Assembly (NCBI RefSeq): GCF_001884135.1
Contig: NZ_MAOC01000004.1
Coordinates: forward strand, 62,001 to 126,000
Length of the DNA stretch: 64,000 nt
Source: Bacillus nitratireducens
Lineage (GTDB): Bacteria > Bacillota > Bacilli > Bacillales > Bacillaceae_G
Direction of reading: 5' to 3'
In this document: positions 1-8,240 of the stretch, piece by piece
Position numbering within the stretch: position 1 is the first letter of the stretch
Layout: every line of letters starts with the position of its first letter
Made by a program: the position numbers and the translations under genes
The notes under the pieces: model-generated
What the model saw: the letters and a program-made list of their open reading frames with translations, nothing else
Databases searched by the model: none
What the model was told of the DNA's origin: nothing

Positions 1-1
1 T

Positions 2-1291
2 TTATTTGTACCTTTGACAATCGGACTTGTTATTTTAGTGGCATGTATGGAAACTCAATACGCCCGCACATTGAATCCAACATATCGCAAAATGGCAAAT
101 TTCTGGGGGAAATTATTTACAATTAACTTCGTAATGGGGATTATAACCGGGATTACGATGGAATTCCAGTTTGGCACAAACTGGTCTGAGTACTCCAAAT
201 ATATGGGAGATATTTTCGGATCACCTCTCGCAATTGAAGCACTCGTTGCCTTCTTCTTAGAATCTACTTTCATGGGAATATGGTTATTCGGTAAAGACAA
301 AATTTCACCAAAGTTCCGTGCCTTCTGTATGTGGATGGTTGCACTTGGAACAAACATTTCTGCTCTTTGGATTATTACAGCAAACGGATTTATGCAAAAT
401 CCTGTTGGCTACGTCGTACGTAACGGCCGCGCTGAATTAAATGATTTCTGGGCACTCGTTACAAACCCATACGCTTGGAATATGTTCTTCCATACTGTAA
501 TTGGTTGTTATATTGTCGGTGCTTTCTTCGTTATGGCAATTAGTGCATATCATTTACTACGTAAAAATGAAGTGGAATTCTTCAAAAAGTCATTTAAGTT
601 TGGTTTAATGTTAGGCTTATTCGCCGCAACTGTTACGCCTTTTATGGGACATCAATCCGGTGTATCAGCAGCTAAGTATCAACCAGCAAAAGGAGCTGCT
701 ATGGAAGCAGTTTGGGAAACTGGAAAAGGACAAGGTTTCTCAATCATTCAAATTCCTGATGTAAAAAATGAAAAGAACTTTGAACTACTTACAATTCCAA
801 AACTCGGAAGTTTCTTCTATACAAACTCATTTGATGGAGAAATTGTTGGTTTAAAAGATATTCCGAAAGAAGATCGTCCAAACGTTAACCTTGTGTACTA
901 TAGCTTCCGCTTAATGGTTGCACTTGGCATGTTCTTTATGGCATTAACTTGGTACGGTTTCTATTTAAACCGTAAAGGAAAACTAGAAAACTCAAAACGT
1001 TATTTAAAAATTACAATGTGGTCTGTCTTACTTCCGTACATTGCAATTAACGCTGGTTGGATTGTCGCTGAAGTAGGTCGTCAACCGTGGACAGTTTATA
1101 AACTAATGCGTACAGCAGAATCTGTATCACCTATATCAGTTCCACAAATTTGGTTCTCATTAATTAGTTTAATATTGTTCTACACTCTACTCTTAATTGC
1201 AGACGTATATTTAATGCTAAAGTTCGCAAAAAAAGGACCAGCTGCATTAGAAGAGCCTGCTACTGAAGGAGGTGCGGCTCATGTCTCATGA
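2..1291 (+). CDS. cydA: Cytochrome bd quinol oxidase subunit I (5' end outside window)
   Basis: Subunit I of the cytochrome bd terminal oxidase, a membrane enzyme that oxidises quinol and reduces oxygen to water. The frame is already open at base 2, so the true start and the first transmembrane segment lie before the window; about 430 residues are visible. Several hydrophobic helices are present, and the GRQPW motif that is characteristic of CydA lies near bases 1075-1089, after the periplasmic quinol-binding loop. The loop is short, as in Bacillus-type CydA. The stop overlaps the start of cydB by 11 bases, which suggests translational coupling. Family assignment is firm from overall sequence pattern; the missing N-terminus is only an effect of the window edge. 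Confidence 0.95.
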   Translation, partial: LFVPLTIGLVILVACMETQYARTLNPTYRKMANFWGKLFTINFVMGIITGITMEFQFGTNWSEYSKYMGDIFGSPLAIEALVAFFLESTFMGIWLFGKDKISPKFRAFCMWMVALGTNISALWIITANGFMQNPVGYVVRNGRAELNDFWALVTNPYAWNMFFHTVIGCYIVGAFFVMAISAYHLLRKNEVEFFKKSFKFGLMLGLFAATVTPFMGHQSGVSAAKYQPAKGAAMEAVWETGKGQGFSIIQIPDVKNEKNFELLTIPKLGSFFYTNSFDGEIVGLKDIPKEDRPNVNLVYYSFRLMVALGMFFMALTWYGFYLNRKGKLENSKRYLKITMWSVLLPYIAINAGWIVAEVGRQPWTVYKLMRTAESVSPISVPQIWFSLISLILFYTLLLIADVYLMLKFAKKGPAALEEPATEGGAAHVS

Positions 1292-2309
1292 TATGCTTGC
1301 AATCATCTGGTTCGGTTTATGGGGCGTAATTTGGACAGTTTACTTCATTCTTGATGGCTACGCACTCGGTAACGGGATGATTTTCCCATTCGTTGCGAAA
1401 GACCGACAAGAACGAAATCAATTACAAGAAGCTATCGGCCCGTTCTGGGGTGGTAATGAAGTATGGTTAATTACAGCTGGTGGCGCAACATTTGCTGCCT
1501 TCCCAATCACATATGCAAATATGTTTAGTTACCTATATACACCACTATTTTTAGTATTACTTGCACTATTTGCTCGTGCTGCTGGACTTGAATTTATGCA
1601 CAAAGACGATTCGCCAATTTGGCAAAAAACTTGTAAATGGGCATTTACAATTGGTAGTTTCCTAATCGCCTTCTTATTCGGTGTTACATTCGCTAACCTA
1701 TATTACGGACTACAAATTGGAAAAAATGGCTATGAAGGAAATTTACTTAGCTTACTAAACCATTATGGTATTTTAGGTGGTCTATTCTTCACTGCTATAT
1801 TCGTCGTATCTGGTGCCCTTTGGGTTATGATTAAAACGACTGGTGAAGTATCTGATCGCGCTTATAAAATCGCAAGGCCATTTTCAATGGCAGCTGCTAT
1901 CATTTTAGCTATCTTCTATGTGGCAACTGCAAATCGCACAAACTTATTCCAAAACTTTACGGAATATCCTGTACTATTCATTCTTCCAGTACTTGCAATG
2001 TTAATGAGTGTACTCGCACTTATTATGGTGTACAAACATAAAATCGGCCTTGCATTTACATTCGTTTGCTTAACAATCGCAATGTTTATGACAACTGGCT
2101 TTGCAGGTATGTTCCCAAGAATGTTACCATCACGTATTAACGACGCATACAGCACAACGTTATACAACGCAGCAGGTAGTGAATTAAACTTAAAAATTAT
2201 GTTCTTCGTTGCAATGGTCATGGTACCAATCGTTATTGGATATCAACTTTGGAGCTACAGCATATTTAAAGATAAGATTCATAAAGACTCTGCTAAAGGC
2301 TATCACTAA
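1281..2309 (+). CDS. cydB: Cytochrome bd quinol oxidase subunit II
   Basis: Subunit II, the partner of CydA in the bd-type quinol oxidase. I chose the ATG at 1281 because a GGAGGTG ribosome site sits at 1268-1274; an upstream in-frame codon at 1272 has no such site. The product is 342 residues, normal for the family, with eight or nine hydrophobic helices and the conserved FWGGNEVWL segment near residues 50-60. It overlaps the end of cydA by 11 bases and is followed directly by a strong terminator, so it closes this transcription unit. The cydC/cydD assembly transporter genes are not downstream here. Confidence 0.96.
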   Translation: MSHDMLAIIWFGLWGVIWTVYFILDGYALGNGMIFPFVAKDRQERNQLQEAIGPFWGGNEVWLITAGGATFAAFPITYANMFSYLYTPLFLVLLALFARAAGLEFMHKDDSPIWQKTCKWAFTIGSFLIAFLFGVTFANLYYGLQIGKNGYEGNLLSLLNHYGILGGLFFTAIFVVSGALWVMIKTTGEVSDRAYKIARPFSMAAAIILAIFYVATANRTNLFQNFTEYPVLFILPVLAMLMSVLALIMVYKHKIGLAFTFVCLTIAMFMTTGFAGMFPRMLPSRINDAYSTTLYNAAGSELNLKIMFFVAMVMVPIVIGYQLWSYSIFKDKIHKDSAKGYH

Positions 2310-2313
2310 AATG

Positions 2314-2345
2314 AAAAAGACACTTCGAGCGAAGTGTCTTTTTTC
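2314..2345 (+). terminator. Rho-independent terminator of cydAB
   Basis: An AAGACACTTC / GAAGTGTCTT stem with a four-base loop is followed by a run of T. It starts five bases after the cydB stop. Confidence 0.9.
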
Positions 2346-2478
2346 TTATACGTATGATTTTCGATAAGGTGTTACATTTCTAATCTAACAACTATGATAA
2401 AGAAGAATCACTAACAGCTCACAGCTCAATTGTATCACAGGGCAAACACATCAATTTATGCAATTTTACATATAAAAA

Positions 2479-2694
2479 TTATAACGTAGATTGAATTACT
2501 TGGTCATACACATCGCTATCCATTACATCTGCCGTACTAATACCACTGAATGTCCTCACATTTAATCCGGTATTTGAAGATCCCGATCCGTTATAAGCTT
2601 TCGTTTTTTCAATCGGATGTACGTTATATTTATCACCTAAGTTAATTGTCCCGTTACAGTTCTCAATAATAACACCTTCAACAATAGCTGGCAT
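2479..2694 (-). CDS. GerPA/GerPF-family spore germination protein
   Basis: A 71-residue protein beginning MPAIVEG, with a GSGSSNTG segment near residues 36-43 and a D-x-D-x-x-DQ tail near residues 60-66. This is the pattern of the GerPA/GerPF family, small proteins of the inner spore coat thought to help germinants reach their receptors. A clear AGGTGA ribosome site precedes the ATG. It stands alone rather than inside a six-gene gerP operon, so it is a stand-alone paralogue and its role in germination is an inference. Spore-specific promoter elements were not identified with confidence upstream. Confidence 0.8.
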   Translation of the reverse strand: MPAIVEGVIIENCNGTINLGDKYNVHPIEKTKAYNGSGSSNTGLNVRTFSGISTADVMDSDVYDQVIQSTL

Positions 2695-2766
2695 TTTGTC
2701 ACCTACTTTCGTTTCGTTACTTTTATTTTATGAACATCGCCTACAAAAATAGCATGTTTCAATAAG

Positions 2767-2793
2767 AAAAAGCACTCAAATTGAGTGCTTTTT
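2767..2793. terminator. Near-perfect palindromic hairpin, terminator-like
   Basis: AAAAAGCACTCAA is followed almost immediately by TTGAGTGCTTTTT. It has A and T flanks on both sides and could terminate transcription in either direction. No gene clearly ends here, so its job is unknown. Confidence 0.55.
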
Positions 2794-2799
2794 CTCTAA

Positions 2800-3424
2800 G
2801 CATTAATGGCAAGTTTGGAGACAGTTGACTTCTTCAAAATTTTATTAGGGGTAATATTTTGAAAAAGAAAGCCTTTCATATGTAGCTTAACAACGCTGGA
2901 ATATATAGTGAATTGATAATATTTATATGGAAGATTGCTAATGTTTAGTATAGATAGTTTGCACTACATTAATAGTGGAAATTATCTATACTAAGAAACA
3001 AAAAGACGCCTTTCAAGAAGACGTCCTTTCCCCTGTTTATATATACCTCATCCCGCTTTTTGTAAACACACACTAGAAAACAGAATCATGAATTGTTACA
3101 AGATTGTTAGGTACAAAAAGAGTAGAGGTAACTATTAATATAAAATTCTGCTTTATAGCGTGTATCCACAACTTATATTTTAATCCTCTTCCCTTGAAAA
3201 TAAACATAATATGCAGAATTACATACCAAAAAGAAAAAGACACTCCACAGAGTGCCTCTTCAACCATTTTACTTTTAATATATCGCCTTGAATACATTTT
3301 AACATATGTATCCATATATATTATTAAGAAAATTCAAAATCCTTTTTCTTTCATTTCCAATTATAAAATCATGTAATATAGAATGTATGTCAAATTATTA
3401 TACAAATTGAGGTGTACTATATTT
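2800..3424. other. Gene-poor stretch with several hairpins
   Basis: About 620 bases without a credible gene. It holds a long hairpin (2945-2994, listed separately), a terminator-like imperfect hairpin at 3000-3028 whose T-run favours leftward transcription, and another at about 3234-3265 (CACTC / GAGTG with flanking T). The two open frames here, one on each strand, overlap each other and lack ribosome sites. The pattern of orphan terminators suggests remains of lost genes. Confidence 0.5.
2945..2994. repeat. Long stem-loop, 22-bp arms, 6-base loop
   Basis: Bases 2945-2966 pair with 2973-2994 at 20 of 22 positions around the loop CATTAA. There is no T-run on either side, so it is not an ordinary terminator. 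It could be a small palindromic repeat or the remnant of a mobile element. Confidence 0.65.
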
Positions 3425-4459
3425 ATGTATTTCGGAATTATTCCTCTTATATTGTTTATTATTTTTCTTATCTCTTACTTAAAAGACCCACGGAAAATAA
3501 TAAACGGTTTTTTATTTAATGCCTTTTTCTGTTTTTTCCTTCTTTTTTGCATGATTACATCCTATGACTCAGGTAGTGACACTCTACGCTACACTATATT
3601 TTTACCTATTTTAGCACTTATCATTATGATTCCTTTCGGTATTGTTGCTTTAATGTTTGGGTTATTTCTTAATGCGAGAATTTTAATGAAACGAGAAGGT
3701 AGACGTTTTACTAACTGTTTAACACTTATTGCAGCTTTAGGGATTTTATTCTTGATGTTACTCCCTATTATAAATCCAGCAAGTTTATTCTCATCACATT
3801 TTCAGCCTATTTTTGCTGGTATTTTTCTTATAAGTGTATATTTCTTTATACACCTATCTAACTTCTTAACCGCTTATTTTTTATATCAATTCAACAGACC
3901 AAGGCGTAATCAAGATTTCATCATCGTTCTTGGTAGCGGCTTAATTAATGATAAAGTACCACCGTTACTTGCAAGTCGTATTAATAAAGCAATTGACTTC
4001 TACTGGAAACAAGCTGCTGTGAATACACCACCAACAATTATTTTCTCTGGTGGGCAAGGTCCAGATGAAGGCCTTCCAGAAGCAGAAGCAATGCAAAAAT
4101 ACGCTGTTGAAAAAGGAATTCCGCTTGAACATACAGTGCAAGAAAATCGCTCTGTAAACACGTATCAAAATATGTCGTTCTCTAAAAAAATTATGGATTC
4201 TTTAAAGCCTGAAGGTAAGTATAGAAGTATTTTTACAACGAACAATTTCCACCTTTTCCGCGCTGGTATATATGCAAGACAAGCGGGTCTTAATAGCCAA
4301 GGAATCGGATCAAAAACTGCATTTTATTACTGGCCTAACGCAATGATTCGTGAATATGTTGCAATTGTTGTGATGGGACGTAAACGTCATATGAAAGTTT
4401 GCGGAGCTATTTTAGGATTCTCGTTATTCCTAGCGGTAATCAGTATTATATTTTCGTAA
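3425..4459 (+). CDS. YdcF-like membrane protein (DUF218 domain)
   Basis: A 344-residue protein. The first half has about six hydrophobic segments. The second half, from roughly residue 165, begins with FIIVLGSGL and continues with ASRINKAIDFY, FSGGQG and NTYQNMSFS, the signature of the YdcF/DUF218 family, which is associated with envelope functions but whose reaction is not settled. I use the ATG at 3425, which has a TTGAGGTG ribosome site ten bases upstream; an in-frame ATG at 3383 has none. A single short helix closes the C-terminus. It forms its own transcription unit with a terminator after it. Function is therefore only a family-level assignment. Confidence 0.85.
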   Translation: MYFGIIPLILFIIFLISYLKDPRKIINGFLFNAFFCFFLLFCMITSYDSGSDTLRYTIFLPILALIIMIPFGIVALMFGLFLNARILMKREGRRFTNCLTLIAALGILFLMLLPIINPASLFSSHFQPIFAGIFLISVYFFIHLSNFLTAYFLYQFNRPRRNQDFIIVLGSGLINDKVPPLLASRINKAIDFYWKQAAVNTPPTIIFSGGQGPDEGLPEAEAMQKYAVEKGIPLEHTVQENRSVNTYQNMSFSKKIMDSLKPEGKYRSIFTTNNFHLFRAGIYARQAGLNSQGIGSKTAFYYWPNAMIREYVAIVVMGRKRHMKVCGAILGFSLFLAVISIIFS

Positions 4460-4467
4460 CAACTATT

Positions 4468-4500
4468 AAAGTCCCCTTCTATGAATAGGGGACTTTTTTT
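4468..4500 (+). terminator. Terminator after the YdcF-like gene
   Basis: Stem AGTCCCCT / AGGGGACT followed by seven T. The converging gene at 4504 ends immediately beyond it, so the site may serve both. Confidence 0.9.
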
Positions 4501-4503
4501 AAT

Positions 4504-4833
4504 TCAAACAAGTAACATAACAGCGTACAACACATTAATAATTCCAGAAACCATTCCAACAATAGCAAATGTTTTACTCGTGCCCGTCACTTTTTTATTT
4601 AAGCCTAATATAGAAAACACGATAGCTATAGTGCCAATAAGCCCCCATAAGTTAATAAACCAAGATATTAATCCGGTGATAAAACCAACTAAAGAAAAAA
4701 CTTCTATACTACTATTAGAATTGCTATTCACAAAACTTTCCTCTACCGTTTTATAACTAAGACTCTCACCGCACTGTCCACAAAACTTGTTCTCCTCATT
4801 CGTTTCATTCCCACATTTCGTACAATATCTCAA
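4504..4833 (-). CDS. Zinc-ribbon plus DUF4190-like membrane protein
   Basis: A 109-residue protein. The first 25 residues carry two CxxC pairs (CTKCGN and CGQCGE), a typical zinc ribbon. After a serine- and asparagine-rich linker come two hydrophobic segments (about residues 46-75 and 85-109) that resemble the DUF4190 small membrane domain. An AGGGGGAG ribosome site precedes the ATG. The arrangement, a cytoplasmic zinc ribbon tethered to the membrane, is common in Bacillus, but the role is unknown. No partner genes lie on the same strand. Confidence 0.8.
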   Translation of the reverse strand: MRYCTKCGNETNEENKFCGQCGESLSYKTVEESFVNSNSNSSIEVFSLVGFITGLISWFINLWGLIGTIAIVFSILGLNKKVTGTSKTFAIVGMVSGIINVLYAVMLLV

Positions 4834-5089
4834 AGAATCTCCCCCTTAAGATCAGTGGCCAAAACATACATATCATACTATTATATTTCAATTGGAAACA
4901 TTCCTATTTTTTATGCGTATCAATCATATATGAGTGTATTTAACATACTGCTATGGTGATAATATTCCCTGCATCCATCCAGTAAAGGAGAATTTTTTCA
5001 AATATAATGTTAAAATGGTTGTTAGGCATGAGTCGAACTGATTAGCAAACATGCAAGAAAAAGAAACTAGTTTGAAACGAGGAAATTAT

Positions 5090-5962
5090 ATGAAAAAAAT
5101 GATCAAGAGTAAGCCCAATAAGCTAAAAATCGCTTCCAAAGCTTTGATGATTATTATTGGGGCATTTATCACAGCATACGGATTAGAAGCGGTATTAATT
5201 CCAAATAACGTATCAGACGGTGGTGTGACTGGTTTAAGTATCGTTAGTTCAAGATTATTTGGATTGCCATTAGGAGCTCTAATCGCAGTTATTAACATTC
5301 CTTTCGTTTGGTTAGGATATAAACAAATTGGTAAAAGTTTTGCAATTTATTCTATTATCGGGATTGCTTCGTTAGCAATAGGTACTGTTGTCATGCACGG
5401 AATACCAACTATTATTGAAGGTGATACATTACTCGTTACAGTGGTTGGTGGTATTATTATCGGTTTTGGTATGGGACTAGCACTACGTAACGGCGGCGCA
5501 TTAGATGGAATCGATATGCTAGCTGTATTACTTTCTCGTAAGTTACCTTTTGGAACAAGTGACCTTATTTTATTCTTAAATATGTTCGTATTTATTTTCG
5601 TATCAACAGTATTCGGTCTTCAAGGGGCTATCCTTTCGGCAATTGCTTACTTTATCGCTTCGAAAGTGATTCATATCGTTGAAGTTGGTTTAAGTGGTTC
5701 GAAAACATTTAAAATCATCACAAAAGAGCCTGAATTAATGGTAGAAACAATTCGCGATCGTTTAGGACGAAGCGCAACGTATAACGAAGTATACGGTGGT
5801 TATTCAAGAGAGAAATTCAAAGAAATTTCTTGTGTAATTAACCGTTTAGAAGAAAGTAAAATGAAGGACCTGATTAATGAAATCGATCCTAATGCCTTTA
5901 TTACAGTTTATGACGTAGCTGAAGTAAAAGGCGGTAACTTTAAGAAACGTGATATTCATTAA
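5090..5962 (+). CDS. YitT-family membrane protein (DUF161-DUF2179)
   Basis: A 290-residue protein with five or six hydrophobic segments in residues 10-200 (a GLEAVLIPNNVSDGGVTG segment early, GGALDGIDML in the middle) and a soluble C-terminal DUF2179 domain of about 80 residues containing TYNEVYGGYSREKFKEI. This is the YitT family, whose transported substrate is unknown. I prefer the ATG at 5090, which follows an ACGAGGA ribosome site; an in-frame ATG at 5051 would add 13 polar residues and lacks a good site. It is monocistronic, with a strong terminator immediately downstream. Confidence 0.88.
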   Translation: MKKMIKSKPNKLKIASKALMIIIGAFITAYGLEAVLIPNNVSDGGVTGLSIVSSRLFGLPLGALIAVINIPFVWLGYKQIGKSFAIYSIIGIASLAIGTVVMHGIPTIIEGDTLLVTVVGGIIIGFGMGLALRNGGALDGIDMLAVLLSRKLPFGTSDLILFLNMFVFIFVSTVFGLQGAILSAIAYFIASKVIHIVEVGLSGSKTFKIITKEPELMVETIRDRLGRSATYNEVYGGYSREKFKEISCVINRLEESKMKDLINEIDPNAFITVYDVAEVKGGNFKKRDIH

Positions 5963-5970
5963 TCATTATG

Positions 5971-6012
5971 AAAAAAGAGGGTGTGCCAACAATTTGGCAC
6001 ACCCTCTTTTTA
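5971..6012. terminator. Strong bidirectional terminator
   Basis: AAAAAGAGGGTGTGCCAA is matched by TTGGCACACCCTCTTTTT, a stem of about 15 bp with A and T flanks. It can serve the YitT gene on the plus strand and the small leftward genes at 6016-6299. Confidence 0.93.
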
Positions 6013-6015
6013 TTA

Positions 6016-6093
6016 TTAGTCGCTACCGTTGTCAGTTTTTGTAAGTAAGTCGATATATTTCAATAATTGCCGATCTAATTTCACTTCCCCCAT
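6016..6093 (-). CDS. Possible 25-residue peptide
   Basis: A short open frame starting MGEVKLDRQLLKYIDLL and ending in an acidic tail. An AGAGGAGG ribosome site lies just upstream of its ATG, inside the last codons of the 72-residue gene, and the frame overlaps that gene by 13 bases. It ends just before a bidirectional terminator, as a real last gene would. I do not recognise the peptide. The ribosome site and placement argue for translation; the small size leaves real doubt. Confidence 0.45.
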   Translation of the reverse strand: MGEVKLDRQLLKYIDLLTKTDNGSD

Positions 6094-6299
6094 CTTCCTC
6101 CTCTCTTAATCCATGCTACATATTTTTGAAAGGCCGGCAATTCATGTTGAAAACGAAGCGGAACATACAGAAAAAGAGTACATGTACATAGTATCCATAG
6201 AATACCTACTACAAAGTGAAATTTCATCGTTGTGCTAATAAACAAGCTGAGAAATAAGACGAGGAACATAATTAAACTAAACCTTTTATATATAGTCAT
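6081..6299 (-). CDS. Small two-helix membrane protein, unknown
   Basis: A 72-residue protein with two hydrophobic segments (about residues 8-22 and 29-47) and a basic C-terminus ending KRGGRWGK. An AAGGAGGAG ribosome site stands at proper spacing from the ATG at 6299. I do not recognise the family. It is followed by, and overlaps, the 25-codon frame, and both end before the terminator at 5971-6012. A membrane location is inferred from hydrophobicity alone. Confidence 0.7.
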   Translation of the reverse strand: MTIYKRFSLIMFLVLFLSLFISTTMKFHFVVGILWILCTCTLFLYVPLRFQHELPAFQKYVAWIKRGGRWGK

Positions 6300-6356
6300 A
6301 CTAATCTCCTCCTTATAGCTTAATTGTACCAGCTACAAGGAATTAATTTCCATAAT

Positions 6357-6393
6357 AAAAAGACCGAAAAGAAAATTCCACTTTTCGGCCTCT
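6357..6393 (-). terminator. Terminator of the PspA-DUF4247 operon
   Basis: Read leftward, GGCCGAAAAG pairs with CTTTTCGGTC and is followed by a T-run. It lies just past the stop of the DUF4247 gene. Confidence 0.88.
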
Positions 6394-6397
6394 ATAA

Positions 6398-7216
6398 CTA
6401 TCTTCTCTTCGTAATCTTTCCTGAACCACCAACCCTCGTTTTCGGGGGAGATGTATTCTTTGGCGGCGTTTTAATAGACGATTTCGGCTTCACATCTGAT
6501 CCGCTCGAGCCACCTGGTGTTTTTGTAATCTTCCCTTTGCTTCCGGTAGAAGGCGGAGGCGTCGTTTTACTTCCTTTTTCCGTAATACTTCCTTTATCAC
6601 CTACAGATGGTTTCGGATCTACATTATCGCCTCGCTTAATGATAGATCCTTTCCCTTCCTTCGTAATTGGAGGCGGGGTTTTCTTTTCTTCTTTCGTAGG
6701 TGGTCTTTCCGGGATAACCGGTTTATGATTTTGTCTGTCATTATATCCGCGATAATCACCGTATGATGATTTTCTAGAACCGAATATATCGTTTAATATA
6801 CTCCCCATAATATATCCTTGTAAGAAGGATGGTTGGTAATTTTGACGGACAAATTCTTCATTACTTATTTCAATTAACGTATCAGATGGTTTCTCTTTAT
6901 CCTTTTGTAAACTATACATTTTATCGGAATAAACGAGGAACATTTGATTTTCGTCTTCTTTAGATGCTTGCTTCGGTTTCCTTTCGGCTATAAGTTCCTT
7001 TGCAACTTCAGGAACTGACCGATTGGCAGCCCTATACACGTAAGATTCTTGTTTACCATCCTTTGCGACAGACTCTAGCGGATAACGGTCCTGAATTGAC
7101 TTCGCCTGACCACTTTGACAGCCCGATAAAGCATAACCGGCAATAACAAGTAATGTAACGATAGCAAGTATAGGGATTACGAACGATTTAATCATGGTAA
7201 ACAATCGGTTTGACAT
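6398..7216 (-). CDS. DUF4247-family membrane-anchored protein
   Basis: A 272-residue protein. Residues 11-32 form a hydrophobic segment ending in LSGC, so it may be a lipoprotein or a single-pass anchored protein. Residues 35-145 match my memory of the DUF4247 domain. From about residue 165 the tail is low-complexity, rich in Pro, Lys, Gly and Thr, with repeated G-K-I-T-K and G-S-I type motifs, and looks like a wall-facing or disordered stalk. It is the last gene of a four-gene leftward operon with DUF4178, DUF350 and PspA, 12 bases after the DUF4178 gene. The function is unknown; the context implies a role at the membrane under stress. Confidence 0.8.
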   Translation of the reverse strand: MSNRLFTMIKSFVIPILAIVTLLVIAGYALSGCQSGQAKSIQDRYPLESVAKDGKQESYVYRAANRSVPEVAKELIAERKPKQASKEDENQMFLVYSDKMYSLQKDKEKPSDTLIEISNEEFVRQNYQPSFLQGYIMGSILNDIFGSRKSSYGDYRGYNDRQNHKPVIPERPPTKEEKKTPPPITKEGKGSIIKRGDNVDPKPSVGDKGSITEKGSKTTPPPSTGSKGKITKTPGGSSGSDVKPKSSIKTPPKNTSPPKTRVGGSGKITKRR

Positions 7217-7228
7217 GATTACGCCCCC

Positions 7229-7735
7229 TTATGTTGCTCTTATGATTTGTACATCAGCAGGAATAATTGCTTCTCCCTCATACATCATTGTGCGACCATT
7301 TTGCCATTCAACACGTAATAATTTGCGGTTGTCAGACTGGAATTCCCATACATACTGTTCTTCTGAAGCAGCGAATGGCGTTTTTCCCATTACAACAACA
7401 CGTCCATTATATTGTTCTTCCATATGATACTCTATATCATCCATTTCAATCGTCGTCGGAATTTCATCAATTGAATCTAAACGACCGTCAATCGGTGTAT
7501 ACAATTTGTAATACGTATTTTCACGGTCTTCAATTTTTAAATAACGAATATCTTTCCCGTCCTGCAAAGTTAAAACGATCTCCTTGCGAGAATGCATACT
7601 CGTTTTCCCAGTTAATTCGTACATGACTAATGAAACTTCAATCATATCGCCAGGAGCTAACGTTAACAGACTCTTTTCTGGCTTTGGCGGCTCCGGGCTT
7701 TTCATTATATTTTTAATACGTTTAAATAAGCTCAC
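7229..7735 (-). CDS. DUF4178-domain protein
   Basis: A 168-residue soluble protein with the DUF4178 pattern, including LAPGDMIEV near residue 26 and a YELTG segment, then W-containing beta-rich segments such as VWEFQSD. There is no signal peptide or helix. It sits between DUF350 and DUF4247 with short gaps. The same set of families recurs together in Firmicutes and other bacteria, often with a PspA/IM30 protein, as here. The biochemical role is not known to me. Confidence 0.85.
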   Translation of the reverse strand: MSLFKRIKNIMKSPEPPKPEKSLLTLAPGDMIEVSLVMYELTGKTSMHSRKEIVLTLQDGKDIRYLKIEDRENTYYKLYTPIDGRLDSIDEIPTTIEMDDIEYHMEEQYNGRVVVMGKTPFAASEEQYVWEFQSDNRKLLRVEWQNGRTMMYEGEAIIPADVQIIRAT

Positions 7736-7756
7736 AATCTACCCCTCCTTTTCTCT

Positions 7757-8161
7757 TTATAAACAAGCACCTAAAATAAGTGCCCCAACGATATGTAATG
7801 AACCAGCTAACATCGCATGTGCTACGCTGCCTTCTTTCGTTCCTTCTTCTAAATCTAAACCTGACATTTTCTTTAACACAAACTCAATGAACATTTCTAC
7901 CACTAATAAAATAACGAAAGAAACTGCTGAAGCAAGAAGCGCTTGCCATAAATCATTCGCTTTCGTAATCGATTGTGACAAAATGTATCCTTGAGCGAAT
8001 AATTTCATAACGAAACGTGTTGTCACTGCTGTGTTTCCATTTTTTATCTCTTTTAAATCATTGTATTTTGTAAAAATCGAATCAACCCACATAATTGCAA
8101 ATAAAAGTACCGCACTCGCTCCAGTCCATACAAGCATGGCTAAAACATTCATCCACGTCAT
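7757..8161 (-). CDS. DUF350 membrane protein
   Basis: A 134-residue protein with four predicted membrane helices (about residues 5-25, 49-65, 72-93 and 112-134) and the DUF350 arrangement, including a central KLFAQGYILSQSI segment. An AGGAGG ribosome site precedes the ATG. It is translated from the operon headed by the PspA-like gene, with a hairpin in the 79-base gap between them that may reduce expression of the downstream genes relative to PspA. Function is unknown beyond the association with envelope stress genes. Confidence 0.85.
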   Translation of the reverse strand: MTWMNVLAMLVWTGASAVLLFAIMWVDSIFTKYNDLKEIKNGNTAVTTRFVMKLFAQGYILSQSITKANDLWQALLASAVSFVILLVVEMFIEFVLKKMSGLDLEEGTKEGSVAHAMLAGSLHIVGALILGACL

Positions 8162-8189
8162 TGCAAAACCTCCTCTAAAAGATAATAGA

Positions 8190-8226
8190 AAACCGACATG
8201 AATTCTCTTCAGACATGTCGGTTTCT
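8190..8226 (-). terminator. Intra-operon hairpin after the PspA-like gene
   Basis: Read leftward, AAACCGACATGTCTG pairs with a matching ATGTCGGTTT arm and a weak T-run. It is placed to give partial termination, so PspA would be made in excess over DUF350, DUF4178 and DUF4247. Confidence 0.75.
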
Positions 8227-8240
8227 TTGTCTATTCTATA

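Noticed and set aside
3073-3376. Two overlapping open frames on opposite strands
   Set aside because: Neither has a ribosome site or recognisable features, and both run through a hairpin; treated as non-coding.
4481-4756. Rightward frame opposite the zinc-ribbon gene
   Set aside because: It begins inside the terminator of the YdcF-like gene and mirrors a well-supported gene on the other strand.
6324-6728. Rightward 134-codon frame rich in Phe, Gly and Pro
   Set aside because: It is the complement of the low-complexity tail of the DUF4247 gene.
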